Shown in pieces: positions 11,601-21,079 of a stretch of DNA of 64,000 bases (the first letter of the stretch is position 1; each line of letters starts with the position of its first letter). The DNA is from Undaria pinnatifida. Lineage: Eukaryota > Sar > Phaeophyceae > Laminariales > Alariaceae. Location of the stretch: positions 16,887,629 to 16,951,628 of the forward strand of contig JABAKD010000002.1 of assembly GCA_012845835.1 (NCBI GenBank), given 5' to 3'. A program made the translations under genes and the position numbers. Under the pieces are notes generated by a model. That model was given only the letters and a program-made list of their open reading frames with translations, was not told the DNA's origin and ran no database searches.

Positions 11601-14600
11601 TCAGAGAGAAACGGGGTGCATTGCGCAGGGTGCATTAGGAGGAGAAACCAGAATTATGATAATTGCAGAGCACCCGCCGCGCGAAACGTCGCTGTCTCGC
11701 GAATGTCGAAGGTGCAGTAGCAGTACATGGAACAATGTCAAGATCACCCACCCAGCAGCAACCGAGCAGAAGCATGATGCGTGGTGTATTGCGGCTCCGA
11801 TTTCCCGCGCAAACTGCATCCGGCATGACACGATTATGCCACAAACAGCCCGCCCGTCCTGTTGATACAACACTAGCAGCGCCAGCAGCACCAACCGCAC
11901 CAGTTACAAAGAGAGAATACCTAGCGCTCAGTACGCACACGCACGTACCGAACACCTTCAAGCTTCAGTGAAAGCCCGGGATTCACAGATGAGATCCCGA
12001 CCACGAAGCACTCGAGAGCAAGATCAGCAAGCACTTGGCGGAGGCGGGCTATGTATGCCATACGGCGCGTTCTATGTATAGCAGCAAACATTAGGTGCTG
12101 AGATGGGGTGACTTTGCCGGCTAGGTCACGTTGCAAGTGTCTATGAAGAAGGTGCAAAATTGTTGAAGCATTCCACATGTCGGACAGACCACCGATTCTT
12201 CCCACTCCATGATGTATATATTTCAGGGAAGATTAGTACCAGGTATGGTCTAGCTCATGTTACCCAGTGGGAGCCGTACGATATGTATGATCTGGCACAC
12301 GTTTCGTTGGTTAGATATGTACTCGACGTTTACGGACCCTGCACACTATCTCATATAACGGCAGCTATAGGATCTATATGATCTAATGGTCTAGATCGTG
12401 ATCTGTCCGATGTGTGGAATACTCAAGAGTGGGTTACTTCGGCCTTTGAGTTTCTGCTGTTGAGCTTGGGCTTTTGAGCTTCCGCTTTTGAGGTTGGGCC
12501 GTTGCGGTTGGGTCGTTGAGGCATTGGTGCCTGCGGCGAGCGGTGGAGCATGATAGCGTGTGCATCAAGCGTAAAAGCGTCCACACATCAGACAGATCGG
12601 ACCCCTATTAATTATTAATGATCAGTGTGTTTCAGGGCACATAGAACCCTGATCTATACGATCTGCACGACCTATCTGTAGATCATGTTGCCGGGTGAGA
12701 GCTGAACGATCTGGGCGATCCAGCACATGTTTCATGGGCTGGATCTGTGTAGCGCTGGATCTGTACTACACAGATCCAGCACAACATATCACAACGACAT
12801 GTAGGATCTATATGATCTATATGATCTACTGTAGATCATCTACAGTATAATGTATATCGTGATCTGTCCCATGTGTGAAAGCATCGAACAACGTTCTGCC
12901 TGACCACGCGGGGTGATCATGTGAGCGTGGATTAGACTACCGGCCCCCTCACGATAATGAGCCCCACGAATATCTTCTTATTTTTGCTATTTTTACCGGG
13001 AAATGAGCAATTCGACACCTCTTATGCCACGGTTGGTGTATAAAACACCCGTTCTCAATTACGAAATCTAGTCTAAACCCAATATATCTTTCAGCGGGCT
13101 GGTACTCTGACACCCTAAAACCCTAAACCCTGACCCTATCACGGGAACTGAAGGACACGCCAGAAAACCAACTGGATTGCGAATGCAATTGAGTTAAATT
13201 GACACGATGTGTATTCAAATATGTGGAAGTGTGACGAGCTTAAGCGTTGTTTTTCCCCATCCGCCGGAGGATGAAAAAAAAAAAAAAATGAGCTCAGTTA
13301 CTTACGGCTCGCCCTGAATGCGGGACAGCCCGGACAGCCCGGCAAAAACCTTGCTACAGGTCGTTGATGGTCAATTTGAATCTTGCATGTCGGCCCAGAC
13401 GAACCCGACCCCAGACCTAACCCTATAGCTCTAACCTTAGTCGCAACCCTTTGGGGGGCGGGAGGTCCGAAGCTCGTGTTTTGATGACGTTGTTAAATAA
13501 TACTTTTGAGTTTTTTTTTCGCTGCGCTATTCGTACCCGGTACGCTGACATTTCTTTTGCTTGCCTATGTTCACTTGCGAATATGCTGGTTTGTCTGATT
13601 CAGTCTGTGTAACCACATAGTATGCAGCTCTCGAAGGATGGAGAAATAGAATTGACACTGAGTGTTCTAGTGATAGTGATGCTGCTGGGTAGAAAAACCC
13701 GCTTTAATGTTAAGACAACACACGTAACACACACCCGGGCGGCCGGAAGGCCAATCTCGAGCAACCGGATTAACGCCCTGCAGGATGTTTTTTTCAGGGC
13801 TTTTCACGGGTCATGACCCGACCCGCGGGTCGGGTCAAGGGGGTTTCAAAATCTCGCGGGTCGGGTCGGGTCGGGTCACCACGTTTTAAAATCTCACGGG
13901 TCGGGTCGGGTCGGGTCAAGAGGTTTTCAAAATCTCGCGGGTCGGGTCGGGTCGGGTCAAAAGGCTTCAAAATCTCGCGGGTCGGGTCGGGTCGGGTCAA
14001 GAGGTTTTCAAAATCTCGCGGGTCGGGTCGGGTCATGACCCGCGAGATACGGGTCACTTCGCGGGTCAAGCCATAATGACCCGTGAGTTGTTTTGGGCTG
14101 ACCCGCGGGTCAAACCCGCGGATCTAGCCGGCGGATCCGCCTTTTTCAAACTTACAGCTGAGAGCCACGTTGATGCCGTGCAGGCGCCCCGCGGGTCGGG
14201 CCCGCGGGTCCGCCAATAAAATACAAACATTTCGGCTTCCTGCCTCCCTCGTGCCGATGCTCCGATCATATGTCATCACAGCGTGCAGAACAATCACCAG
14301 GCAGTACCCCTAGCTAATCGTACCAAGGCATACAGCAGTGTGACGCGAATCCCGTAGCTACTGAAGCCGTAACAACAACAGCAGTACTAATATTACGGTC
14401 ATACCAGTACGAAATGTGACCAGACGTAAAAAGGCAAGGAAGGGCAGTCGTCGTCGAAGCAGCAGCAGCAGCAGCACTGGCAGCAGCAAGCACCAGCAGC
14501 AGACCCCGGATTCTCGCGGATCGCAGCCCCTGCTGACAGACCCACCGCCTCAGTTGTGGGCTTGCTGCCGGAGGCGGCTCAGCTAGGCTACTTGCCGGGG

Positions 14601-17600
14601 CTGGAGACTGCACAGATAGAAGATAGATACAGCAGTAGTAGTAGTAGTAGCTAGCTCGAGAATTATCATACCAGTACGAAATGTGACCAAACGTTAAAAA
14701 GCAAGAAGAGCAGCCGTTGCCGAAGCAGCAGCACAGCAGCAGCAGCACCCTGGCAGCAGCAAGCACCAGTAGCAGACAACGCATCCTCGCGGATCGCAGC
14801 CCCTGCTGACAGATCCACCGCCCCAGTTGTGGGCTTGCTGCCGGAGGCAGCTCAGCTAGGCTGCTTGCCGGGGCCGGATATTGCACTTGTAACTTATAAC
14901 TTATAACTAGCTTGCTCGTCGGGTCGCTCGTCGGGTCGACCCGGTGGTCTAACGGTACGGGCATGTCCATGCATGTGGGTTGCGGTTTGTTTCCTATTTC
15001 TCGCGCGCACACCGCATGACATAATCATTAGACGATCTTCAATTATTAGAGGTGTGAATCGGTAGGATTTAAGGTGTAGATACTAATCGGTAGGCATCGG
15101 TAGCCAACTAACTGACTGCAGTCGGCTAATGGGCTGGCGAAGCCGGCTGGTGCCCAGCCGACTTGCCGATTTGAGTCAGGTGAGCGAAGCGAGCCAAATC
15201 AGCCCCCCCCCCGGCCGAGGGCGCCCCGCCCAAACGTGAAAAAATGCATCCCGCGATAAAGAATCCTTCGTACGAGTATGGTACCCCAATAAGTCGGATA
15301 GTCGGCACCTTCGGGAAACGACTAACTATTGGTCCTACTAATAACTAGTTGGTGACTTAAGTCGTGCCGTCTCCCAGCTCTATCTATGTTCATTTCCTTC
15401 CCCCCCGCCCCCCCCCCTCGCCCACCCGCCGGTAATAATAAACCTATGATGATAGTTTTGCCCTCCGACAATGTAGTGTAAGTGCCGTTCCAATAAAAAT
15501 CAAACACCTTTCCGTAAAGCAGCAGTATGTCTCCGGTGCCTCTCAGCGAAACATTTTCAAGTTCCCCCGTCCCCACATATTGTCGTTTTTCTATCTAAAA
15601 AAGCGTACTTGTATGACTTCCGCAGCCGTCAGATATTGTTTCCCGTTAAAAATGGGTTGTATAGTTCATAGTTCGCCGTGCACAAAACCACCCCGGTGTA
15701 AGACCCCGGTGCGAACATATGCAGAAACGCCAACAGCATGCGATGAATACCAGTGATTGGTGCACATGACAAAACCTTAAACCGGTAACAATAACATGAA
15801 CCAATACCAAGCAATTGATCCCCATAATATGTTTGGGTCTCGCACCGTTCGGTAAGCAGCTCGCTATTCATTGTGCGACCTGAAAAATGTTTGTAGCCCC
15901 CCCCCGCCCTCCCCTCATTTTTCGAAACATGTCCTGCGAAGTGTATATAAGCAGCTGGTGCGTTCCACAGCCAGCTGTAATATTTTTGTCCCTCTCAAAA
16001 TGGGTTGTAAAGTTGCCGTGCGCAGTGTGATTGAAGACTGAACGTCATCGTATCACCCTGATGACCCTGGTACTAGCTGGTGCATTCCACAGCCGGCTGT
16101 AATATTTTTGTCCCTCCTGAAATAGGTTGTATAGTTGCCGTGCGCAGAGTGATTCAAGACTGAACGTGATTGTATCACCGTGATGACCCTGGTACTAGCT
16201 GCCTGGTAGCAATAAGGAGAGACGCTGACCTAGATCCTTCACGAGGACATACACACCCCATAACACGCGCTACCGAAGTGTAACGCCCAGCTATTAACCC
16301 CTTTACAGCTGGAAACCCGTTTTTGGGGACAAAATTACTTGAATTTAGTATAGGGAGGGGTTCGGGGGCTCTGAAGGGGTTAATAGCCAATCGACCTCCT
16401 CTATGTCACATCTGCAGTGTGTGTTTAAGTTTTAACAAAAAATCTCACGTGTGTGTGTTTTTTTTTAGTAAGAATAACTCCTTCCTTGCTGCATGCGCTA
16501 ACAACGAAGAACAAGTGGGGCCCGACGTCGACCAACACCTGTCCAAGACCAAGACATGGTCGGTCGTCATTATCGGAAGAAGCGACCTTTCGTAATGGCG
16601 TTGACGTTCGTAGAGTCGTATCTACGATATGATAAATATACCCATCATCTATCATGCATCTCAGGCGAATCTGAAACGTTTTTTGTCGGCGGGTCTCTCG
16701 TACCGCCTCTGACCGCCTTTCCGCGCGGTTGCTTACGTACTACGCGCATGTGCCTCTGTATAGCAGCAGTCACTGCGGCTCTTCGCGGGCCATGCGTAGA
16801 TTAGTTTCGACTGTTGGCGTTACCTCTGACCCACATCCTTCGCCTCAACACTGCTTCTTAACCCTGCTAATAGCTACAACATGACGCCAGTCCCCGAACG
16901 GCGGCTGTCCAGGCCGCCGGCGAAGCCCCTTGGGTTGTGCTCTGACGCATACCACAATACTATCGACGGGACGTAGAGCTAGGAATGTCAATACGGTAGT
17001 TGTGAAACATTGATGTAGTCAATGTTCGTACCGATCAAGGGTACCCCCCCTTTCGGTATTAATGTCTATCGATCATAACATCAATCCTCAACAGCGCTTC
17101 TGGCACCTGATGTGAGCACTTGGAAAAACGAAATGGCCGATTCGAATAAGCGTATGGGCGACATCTCAAGCAAGCGCGCCTGCCGCTTGGCGAAGGCTGT
17201 TCGTAGTGTGCTCTGCCATGCAGGCGTTTGTAACGGCCTTGGTCCAGAAGCTTACATACAAGGCACATCAGTATTCGCAACGCTTGTTCCAGGGTCGAAC
17301 CAGGCACCGGTTTGCTTTGGTTCCGGTCGTACTCTCATGCGCTGGGGCTACGTGCGTTTCATAACTCAAATACTGCGACAACAGTAGCTTCACTTCCACG
17401 TGCATTTTAAAAATAAATAGTCTTGAGCTGGCAGTATATACAGATGTAATACTGGTGTACAGACTGTTTATATATACCAGTTGTACACAAGTAACGATGT
17501 CGTACTCTCATGCGCTGGGGCTACGTGCGTTTCATAACTCAAATTCTGCGACAACAGTAGCTTCACTTCCACGTGCATTTTAAAAATAAATAGTCTTGAG

Positions 17601-20043
17601 CTGGCAGTATATACAGATGTAATACTGGTGTACAGACTGTTTATACCAGGTGTACACAAGTAACAATGTCTGACTCAATAATAGCGCATGGCAGCCGATG
17701 AAGACACCGCACGATGTGGTGGTGCTGCTGTTGTTACTACTGTTTGCGTTTCCGCTGCGGGTTGTCTCATCTGTTGCTGCCGTACTTTATGTTCTCTACT
17801 ATCTTCTCCTGGTATCCCTCCGCAGCCTGCTCGGTGCAAACCCTACGTGCTCCGTCCCGACATTGCAGAAATTCGAGTGTATGGTCCTTCGGACTACGGC
17901 CATGCATTGTACAATCATACCCCGCCCCCGCCCCCTCCCTCCCTGCTCGCGTAACGCCTCAATCCATCCCGCACCTTTCCTGGTAGATTCAACCCCAGCT
18001 CCGCTTCCCCTTCCGCGAGCATCCCTCCGGCACTTTACAAACCCCGCCGCAACCCCCCCCCCCCAATCGTTCGTCACTGCTGCATTCGTTTTTTGTTGTT
18101 CGTTAGCATGGTGCTCGGGCTGAAGGGCATCCCGCACGACTTGGTGTACTTGTCTAATGATGACATCGACACCCCCGCTGCGATGGCCGGCAAAAAAGTC
18201 GTACCTATCCTTGAGTTGGGCCAGCCTGGCACCGATGATCACGAGGTACGTGTCATGGTACATCAGTACAGCAGTGGGTGGGTAGGTCGGTAGGTCGGTA
18301 GGCGGGTAGGTCGGTAGGCGGGTAGGTCGGTAGGCGGGTAGGTCGGTAGGCGGGTAGGTCGGTAGGCGGGTAGGTCGGTAGGCGGGTAGGTCGGTAGGCG
18401 GGTAGGTCGGTAGGCTGGTGGGTGGATTTGTTGGTGGGTGGGTATGTTGGTGGGTGGGTGGGTGAGTGGTTGAACAACTATAGCTACACTCGAAATATGA
18501 TACCAATATACCGGTTATCTTGTTCTGCTCTACAGCAGTTGTCCTCTCCTCCTCCGCCCGATTCTGATCGAGTCATGCTATTTATAGTATTTTGCACCTA
18601 GCCAGAGACAGGGTAGCAAGAAAGGCAAGCTGACGTCTAGGGGGAAGGACTAAATCGGGGAGTCGTTGTACTGAAGTTAGTGTAAACCACACCCTTTTCC
18701 AAACAAGAAACCCAACCTGGGACAGCGTACCTTCTGTTTCTTATTTGGTATCCTGTACTGTATACGTGTCAACCTCTTCCTTGTTCGCTGTCTGTACCGC
18801 TTCTGTTGCTTCTCCGTGCTCTACTACCGCGTCGCCAGATTTTGATTGAGAGCCTCGACATCGCTCGCAGGCTGGACGAAGACCCGGCCTTCGGTCCTCC
18901 CGTGCTCGCCCCCGCCGCGGGGCGCAAGGACATCGACGACTGGGTAGCGTCCTCGGCCATGATCATGCGCCGGCTCCTCCGCCCGAGGCACGCGGTCACG
19001 CCTCTGCCGGAGTTCCAGGTGGGGGTGGCGCGTGCTAAAGGTAGCGCACTTTTTAGCCTCAAGTATGCCTGACTGATGGGGCTCATGTAAAGCAAGTAAT
19101 TACGAAAACGCCTAATATCATTGAAACACCGTATGTGTGAGTTAATAAATACTTGGAAGTACGTTATTTTTTTGTTTTCACCTAGTGTAGACCATGGAAT
19201 TATTTATCGGGTTGCTGCGTTTTCCTTTCTCTTTCTAAATGTGTGTGTGTTTTTTTTCAGCTCCTTTAACAAGTGAGAAGCCTCACGTTTTTTTCTATTT
19301 TTATGGTGCACCCCTCCACCAGAGCAGCTCGCGTCGTGGGGTGGATGCTGCCCCCGCCTTTGCATGGTGTGCGGTGCTGCCCTTGCCCTTGGCGAGGTAT
19401 GCATGCGGTTGGTTCCCGTCTCGGTCGCCGTGCGCCGCCGTACACAGCTGTGATGGATGTCCACCCAGAGCATGTCTTCAAAAACAGTTAATAACACCGT
19501 TAACTGTGGCCCCCCCCCTGGGTTTCCTCGCCAATGCCATCTCTAGACCCGGTCTGCGAGAGAGGCGTTCATCGCATAAACTTTAGCACCCTCTCCCCCC
19601 CCCTCCCGTGCTGCGTCCGCCAATACCAAACTTCGAACTTCGAACCCGGCCCAGTCGAGGCACGTTCATCCTCAAACATTTAACCTCTCCCCAGTACCCC
19701 TCCCCACCGCCCCTCCCTGCGTTTCCTCCGCCAATACCAACTTCAGACCCGGTCTGCCAGAGAGGCGTTTGTTCGCAACCACCCCTTGCCGGAGCCCAGC
19801 AGCTACGCGGACAACTTCAAGGACTCGCCAAGGCTTATCGAGGAGTTGGAGCAAGCGCTGTGGAAGCTTGAGGCCATGATCCACAGCACCGGTAGCGTTG
19901 CGGCCGACGGGAAGCTGTCCTATGATGACGTCACTTTTTTCCCGCGGATGCGCGGCCTGACTATCATCCGGGATCTTGGCATCCCCCCCAAGCTCCGGGC
20001 CTACCTGGATGCCGTGTCGGAGCGCTGCGACATTCCGCTGTGA
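5395..20043 (+). CDS. Glutaredoxin 2 family protein, four exons (join 5395-5693, 18107-18245, 18839-19018, 19765-20043)
   Basis: Thiol-disulfide oxidoreductase of the GrxB type: an N-terminal thioredoxin-fold glutaredoxin domain joined to an all-helical, GST-like C-terminal domain. Exon 1 carries the redox site in YDHCPYC; exon 2 continues with MVLGLKGIP and the cis-proline stretch VVPILE; exon 3 gives ESLDIARRLDED and the start of the helical domain; exon 4 has LSYDDVTFFPRMRGLTII, matching the E. coli Grx2 region around ELSEDDIQLFPLLRNLTL. All three introns are GT-AG and all phases agree; the codon split between exons 1 and 2 restores Arg, as in Grx2. From Met at 5581 the product is about 236 residues (E. 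coli Grx2 215); from Met at 5395 it is about 298, with a hydrophobic N-terminus and a Ser/Ala/Arg-rich stretch that could be a targeting presequence. Exon calls are inferred from homology and splice sites, not transcripts. Confidence 0.85.
6247..7020 (+). mobile_element. TTTTTCGACTG element, copy A
   Basis: A non-coding element with imperfect terminal inverted repeats: left AGGCCATTTCTTATGCAGTC, right GACTGCATGAGAAATGGCCT. Just inside both ends are several copies of the decamer TTTTCGACTG and its complement CAGTCGAAAA. The centre holds a conserved 430-bp block (6448-6900) with a CACAC-rich patch, ACTGCTGTTGCTTCTCGC and a CTTCGGCGGC repeat. Two further copies lie in reverse at 7.8-8.9 kb. The structure suggests a non-autonomous DNA transposon with subterminal repeats; no transposase is present. 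Confidence 0.65.
7811..8175 (-). mobile_element. TTTTTCGACTG element, copy B (end-truncated)
   Basis: Reverse-oriented match to the core of copy A, including AGGGAGTACTGCTGA, the GCTTCGCGCGTTC block and the GTGTGTGGGCGTGTGGG patch. It lacks the terminal repeat on its left side and runs into CAGTCGAAAA-type subterminal repeats on the right. Confidence 0.6.
8250..8914 (-). mobile_element. TTTTTCGACTG element, copy C
   Basis: Reverse-oriented copy, nearly complete. It has TTTTTCGACTGGATTCTTCT at the left and AAATCCGACTGTGTAAGAAA followed by AGGCCTG at the right. The core matches copy A, including the GATCGATACCGCGCGCTGC and GTGTGATACACGCTGCTGGC segments. B and C are adjacent and in the same direction. 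Confidence 0.6.
9020..9290. repeat. CAG-repeat-rich tract
   Basis: Interrupted CAGCAG/CAACAG runs at 9047-9090 and 9236-9290. The open frames they create (polycysteine or polyleucine) are artefacts of the triplets. Confidence 0.65.
9300..11250. other. Intronic DNA without recognised genes
   Basis: No exon or repeat family could be assigned, apart from short CAG and TACCTGGTA words near 10.7 kb. A GC-rich patch at 10830-11190 looks codon-like in composition but is broken by stops in every frame; it may be a decayed element. Confidence 0.35.
11258..11426 (+). mobile_element. GTCCCTCTATAG MITE, decayed copy
   Basis: Starts with TTGTCCCTCTATAGCGGT and carries several AGTGCCGGT words, ending near CATACCGGCACTAAGAAGGACC. 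It is a diverged relative of the better-preserved copy at 21.89 kb. The right terminal repeat is damaged. Confidence 0.5.
12170..12420 (+). mobile_element. CACATCGGACAGATC MITE, copy 1
   Basis: About 250 bp with terminal inverted repeats: left ATTCCACATGTCGGACAGAC, right GATCTGTCCGATGTGTGGAAT. The interior is AT-rich with GATCTATATGATCTA-like words and has no coding capacity. Relatives lie at 12.58 and 22.17 kb. Confidence 0.65.
12581..12878 (+). mobile_element. CACATCGGACAGATC MITE, copy 2
   Basis: Left end CCACACATCAGACAGATCGG, right end GATCTGTCCCATGTGTGA. The interior shares GATCATGTTGCCGGGTGAGA and CTGTACTACACAGATC with the 22.17-kb copy, proving a common origin. Palindromic GATC-rich words are frequent. 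Confidence 0.7.
13105..13130. repeat. Short telomere-like patch
   Basis: CACCCTAAAACCCTAAACCC is similar to plant and algal telomere units, but only about two to three units are present. It may be chance or a double-strand-break repair scar. Confidence 0.35.
13140..13289 (+). mobile_element. Poly(A)-ended retroelement fragment, family R2
   Basis: Shows GGACACGCCAG, ATTGCGAATGCAATTGAGTT, a GACGAGCTTAAG block and ends in CATCCGCCGGAGGATG plus A(14). The terminal 16 bases form a small hairpin (CATCC/GGATG) immediately before the A tail. Other copies are at 27.4 (minus), 41.4 (minus), 60.45 and 60.94 kb. A conserved 3' hairpin plus A tail suggests LINE- or SINE-type retrotransposition. Confidence 0.65.
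13610..13740 (+). repeat. Short LTR-like repeat, family R8, copy 1
   Basis: Aligns with 36343-36450 and 54828-54940: a TGTGTAACCAC start, a GGGTAGAAAAACCCG-like block and CTTTAATGTTAAGACAACAC at the end. A TGT...ACA-type frame would fit a short LTR (TRIM), but no internal region or primer-binding site was found. Confidence 0.4.
13795..14120 (+). mobile_element. GGGTC-array element, copy 1 (hAT-like end)
   Basis: Begins CAGGGCTTTTCACGGGTCAT and contains about five units of a 40-44 bp tandem built from (GGGTC)3, a short AAGAGGTTTT spacer and CAAAATCTCGCG, finishing in ATGACCCGCGAGATACGGG and further GACCCGCGGGTC palindromes. The CAGGG terminus resembles hAT-superfamily ends. The right boundary is unclear. 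Confidence 0.6.
14342..14886. repeat. Tandem duplication, about 278-bp unit
   Basis: The segment from ATACCAGTACGAAATGTGAC through CAGCAGCAAGCACCAG, ATCGCAGCCCCTGCTGACAG and TTGTGGGCTTGCTGCCGGAG occurs twice in direct orientation (about 14390-14610 and 14666-14886), separated by a GTA triplet run. It creates a long minus-strand open frame with an internal repeat that I take to be fortuitous. Confidence 0.7.
15057..15380 (+). repeat. Interspersed repeat, family R7, copy 1
   Basis: Matches 32545-32838 in the same orientation. Shared landmarks are AGCCAACTAACTGACT, CCAGCCGACTTGCCGA, GAGCGAAGCG, a C run, CATCCCGC, TCGGCACCTTCGGGAAACG and AAGTCGTGCCG near the end. It has no open frame of note and is unclassified. 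Confidence 0.65.
15381..15940. other. Intronic DNA, nothing recognised
   Basis: The minus strand has open frames of about 80 codons that are not similar to known families. A C-run lies at 15403-15418. A stretch near 15650 (ATGGGTTGTATAGTTC) resembles the tandem unit that follows and may be a decayed third copy. Confidence 0.35.
15953..16196 (+). repeat. Tandem duplication, 122-bp unit
   Basis: Two units start with AGCTGGTGC(G/A)TTCCACAGCC and include CTGTAATATTTTTGTCCCTC, GTTGCCGTGCGCAG and GATGACCCTGGTACT. They differ at roughly one base in ten. The unit shares GTCCC...GGTT and TGACCCTGGTA features with part of element R1, so it may be a distant relative. Confidence 0.65.
16298..16379 (+). 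mobile_element. 82-bp TTAA-flanked mini-element, copy 1
   Basis: Flanked on both sides by TTAA and ending in CCCCTTTACAGC on the left and CTGAAGGGGT on the right, so the ends are short inverted repeats. An almost identical 83-bp sequence sits at 62688-62770, also between TTAA sites. TTAA target duplication is characteristic of piggyBac-type transposition; this element is far too small to encode anything. Confidence 0.75.
17327..17670 (+). repeat. Tandem duplication, 174-bp unit
   Basis: Two almost identical direct copies starting CGTACTCTCATGCGCTGGGG (17327 and 17501) and ending GTACACAAGTAAC(G/A)ATGTC. The second copy has lost a few bases of a TATATA run, and there are a few substitutions, so the duplication is recent. 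Confidence 0.85.
18107..18245 (+). other. Glutaredoxin 2 exon 2
   Basis: The first base completes the Arg codon begun in exon 1, followed by MVLGLKGIPHDLVYLSNDD, then TPAAMAGKKVVPILE, which holds the cis-Pro of the glutaredoxin fold. It is 46 codons plus one base and ends in phase 0 at donor GTACGT. Confidence 0.9.
18277..18470 (+). repeat. 16-bp minisatellite in intron 2
   Basis: About eight near-perfect units of GGGTAGGTCGGTAGGC, degenerating into GTTGGTGGGTGG-type repeats to 18470. It lies 30 bp after the exon 2 donor. Reading frames across it on the minus strand are repeat artefacts. Confidence 0.9.
18839..19018 (+). other. Glutaredoxin 2 exon 3
   Basis: Exactly 60 codons in phase 0, acceptor CGTCGCCAG and donor GTGGGG. 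It encodes ILIESLDIARRLDED (corresponding to the ESMDIVHYVD helix of E. coli Grx2), a variable loop and DIDDWVASSAMIMRRLLRPR, the first C-terminal-domain helix. Confidence 0.88.
19509..19764 (+). repeat. Three tandem copies of the intron 3 acceptor region
   Basis: A unit of about 85-100 bp, CCCC-rich tract then (T)TCC(T)CCGCCAATACCA, AACTTC, ACCCGG and a GAGGCGTT-like end, occurs three times (about 19509-19592, 19593-19685, 19686-19770). The third supplies the acceptor used by exon 4. The first also ends GAGAG then GCGTTC but runs into a TAA within a few codons, making it a decoy acceptor. Confidence 0.7.
19765..20043 (+). other. Glutaredoxin 2 exon 4 (terminal)
   Basis: Ninety-two codons and a TGA. 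It starts AFVRNHPLPEPSSYADNF and contains the helix LIEELEQALWKLEAMI and the conserved LSYDDVTFFPRMRGLTII. It ends LDAVSERCDIPL. The acceptor AG at 19763-19764 keeps phase 0 with exon 3. Confidence 0.9.
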
Positions 20044-20205
20044 GACTTGTAACTGCTGTGTACGCCGTATGGAGTTGCTGTGTGCTGTGTACCGTGCAGC
20101 AACGCAAGACTTCCCCCCCCCTCGGACGTTTAGCGGAGCTGTTTTTTTCTCGACAAGTGGGGGAAAGTGAAAAAACGTCGAGCGATGCGTTTGTGGAAAT
20201 ATGTC

Positions 20206-20498
20206 CAGGGCTTTTGACGAGTCATGCATCATGACCCGCCCCGCGGGTCGGGTCAGAAGGTTGTGTAAAATATAAACATCGCGGGTCGGGTCTAAAGGCT
20301 TGCATATATATATATATATTCGCGGGTCGGGTCTGAAGGTTTGCAAAATATATCGCGGGTCGGGTCAGAAGATTCTGTGCAAAATATCGCGGGTCGGGTC
20401 GGAGGTTTCGCAAAGCTCTCACAGGGTCGGGTGAGAGGTTCGCAAATCCTGACCTGATCCAACCCTTTAGAAGTGACCTGACCCCGTGAAAGGCCTTG
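20206..20498 (+). mobile_element. GGGTC-array element, copy 2 (complete)
   Basis: Left end CAGGGCTTTTGACGAGTCAT and right end GACCCCGTGAAAGGCCTTG form an inverted repeat of about 15 bp with mismatches. Between them are six to seven GCGGGTCGGGTC units separated by AT-rich spacers. It sits just after the glutaredoxin stop codon. No 8-bp target duplication is evident, but a diverged GCGATGCGT...TGTGG sequence occurs on both flanks. Confidence 0.65.
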
Positions 20499-20570
20499 AT
20501 TTTTTCGACCTAGCGATGCGTCGTCTGTGGAAGGTCGCGACTACGTAGTAGTCATTTTTTGTAAAATTGT

Positions 20571-20885
20571 TTCAATATGCGTCAGCTGTGATTGCGATCA
20601 ATTCGTACAGGGGTCGGTTGTACTTATCTTTGGCAAGCTGCGTGATATTCTGGTCGCGCAGTTTTTTCAGATGATGTATTGTTTGCCAGGTATTACTTTT
20701 TGAAGATATATTACTCCTCTGGATGTAGGCAGGGCGAACAGGATAATTTTATCTCGGGCGTGTTCTTGTTACTTGGGTGACGAAGTTAAGCCAACACGCT
20801 GAAATGGCCTGAGTATTTTTTTATATTATATAATCGTTTTAAATACGTCAGCTGTGAGTTCGATAAATTTAAGGGTCGATAATCT
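20571..20885 (+). repeat. R1 subfamily b fragments
   Basis: Two short pieces, 20575-20660 and 20838-20885, share GCGTCAGCTGTGA(G/T) and, in the first, GGCAAGCTGCGTGATA. They resemble the 4.27-kb fragment. The DNA between them is AT-rich with no other recognised content. Confidence 0.5.
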
Positions 20886-20903
20886 CCATTCACCCCTGCT
20901 ACT

Positions 20904-20981
20904 CTGTCCGGAAATATAATGCCTTTACTAACTGTATCCATATTAATATTCAGATGGTGCTTATACATATCCGGACAGAGT
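20904..20981 (+). mobile_element. Tiny inverted-repeat element TCTGTCCGGA
   Basis: A 78-bp stretch bounded by TCTGTCCGGAAATATAA and its near-complement TACATATCCGGACAGA. The same end, CTCTGTCCGGAAATATAAT, recurs at 58356. It could be a very short MITE or the relic of a larger one. Confidence 0.45.
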
Positions 20982-21079
20982 GGTGTAGAACTGGAACCAC
21001 CTCTTTTTCGTGACAAATTACGTTGAATTTTTATTTTGACATGCAGTACGAGTTACCTGGTACTAGTTTTCAATCTTGG

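Larger units (their letters stand above)
5694..18106 (+). other. Intron 1 of the glutaredoxin gene, 12.4 kb, repeat-filled
   Basis: Bounded by donor GTGAGG at 5694 and an acceptor TTCGTTAG at 18106 preceded by a T-rich tract. It contains the TTTTTCGACTG element cluster, CAG-rich DNA, several MITEs, a GGGTC-array element, poly(A)-ended retroelement fragments, two tandem duplications and a TTAA-flanked mini-element. No gene inside it is recognisable. By comparison introns 2 and 3 are 593 and 746 bp. Confidence 0.75.

Noticed and set aside
14314-15012. 232-codon minus-strand open frame with an internal repeat
   Set aside because: The protein repeat merely mirrors a 278-bp DNA tandem duplication with CAG triplets; no domain is visible.
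17799-18506. 235-codon minus-strand open frame rich in Thr, Pro and Tyr
   Set aside because: Most of it is the reverse reading of the 16-bp minisatellite in glutaredoxin intron 2, and it overlaps the true exon 2 on the other strand.
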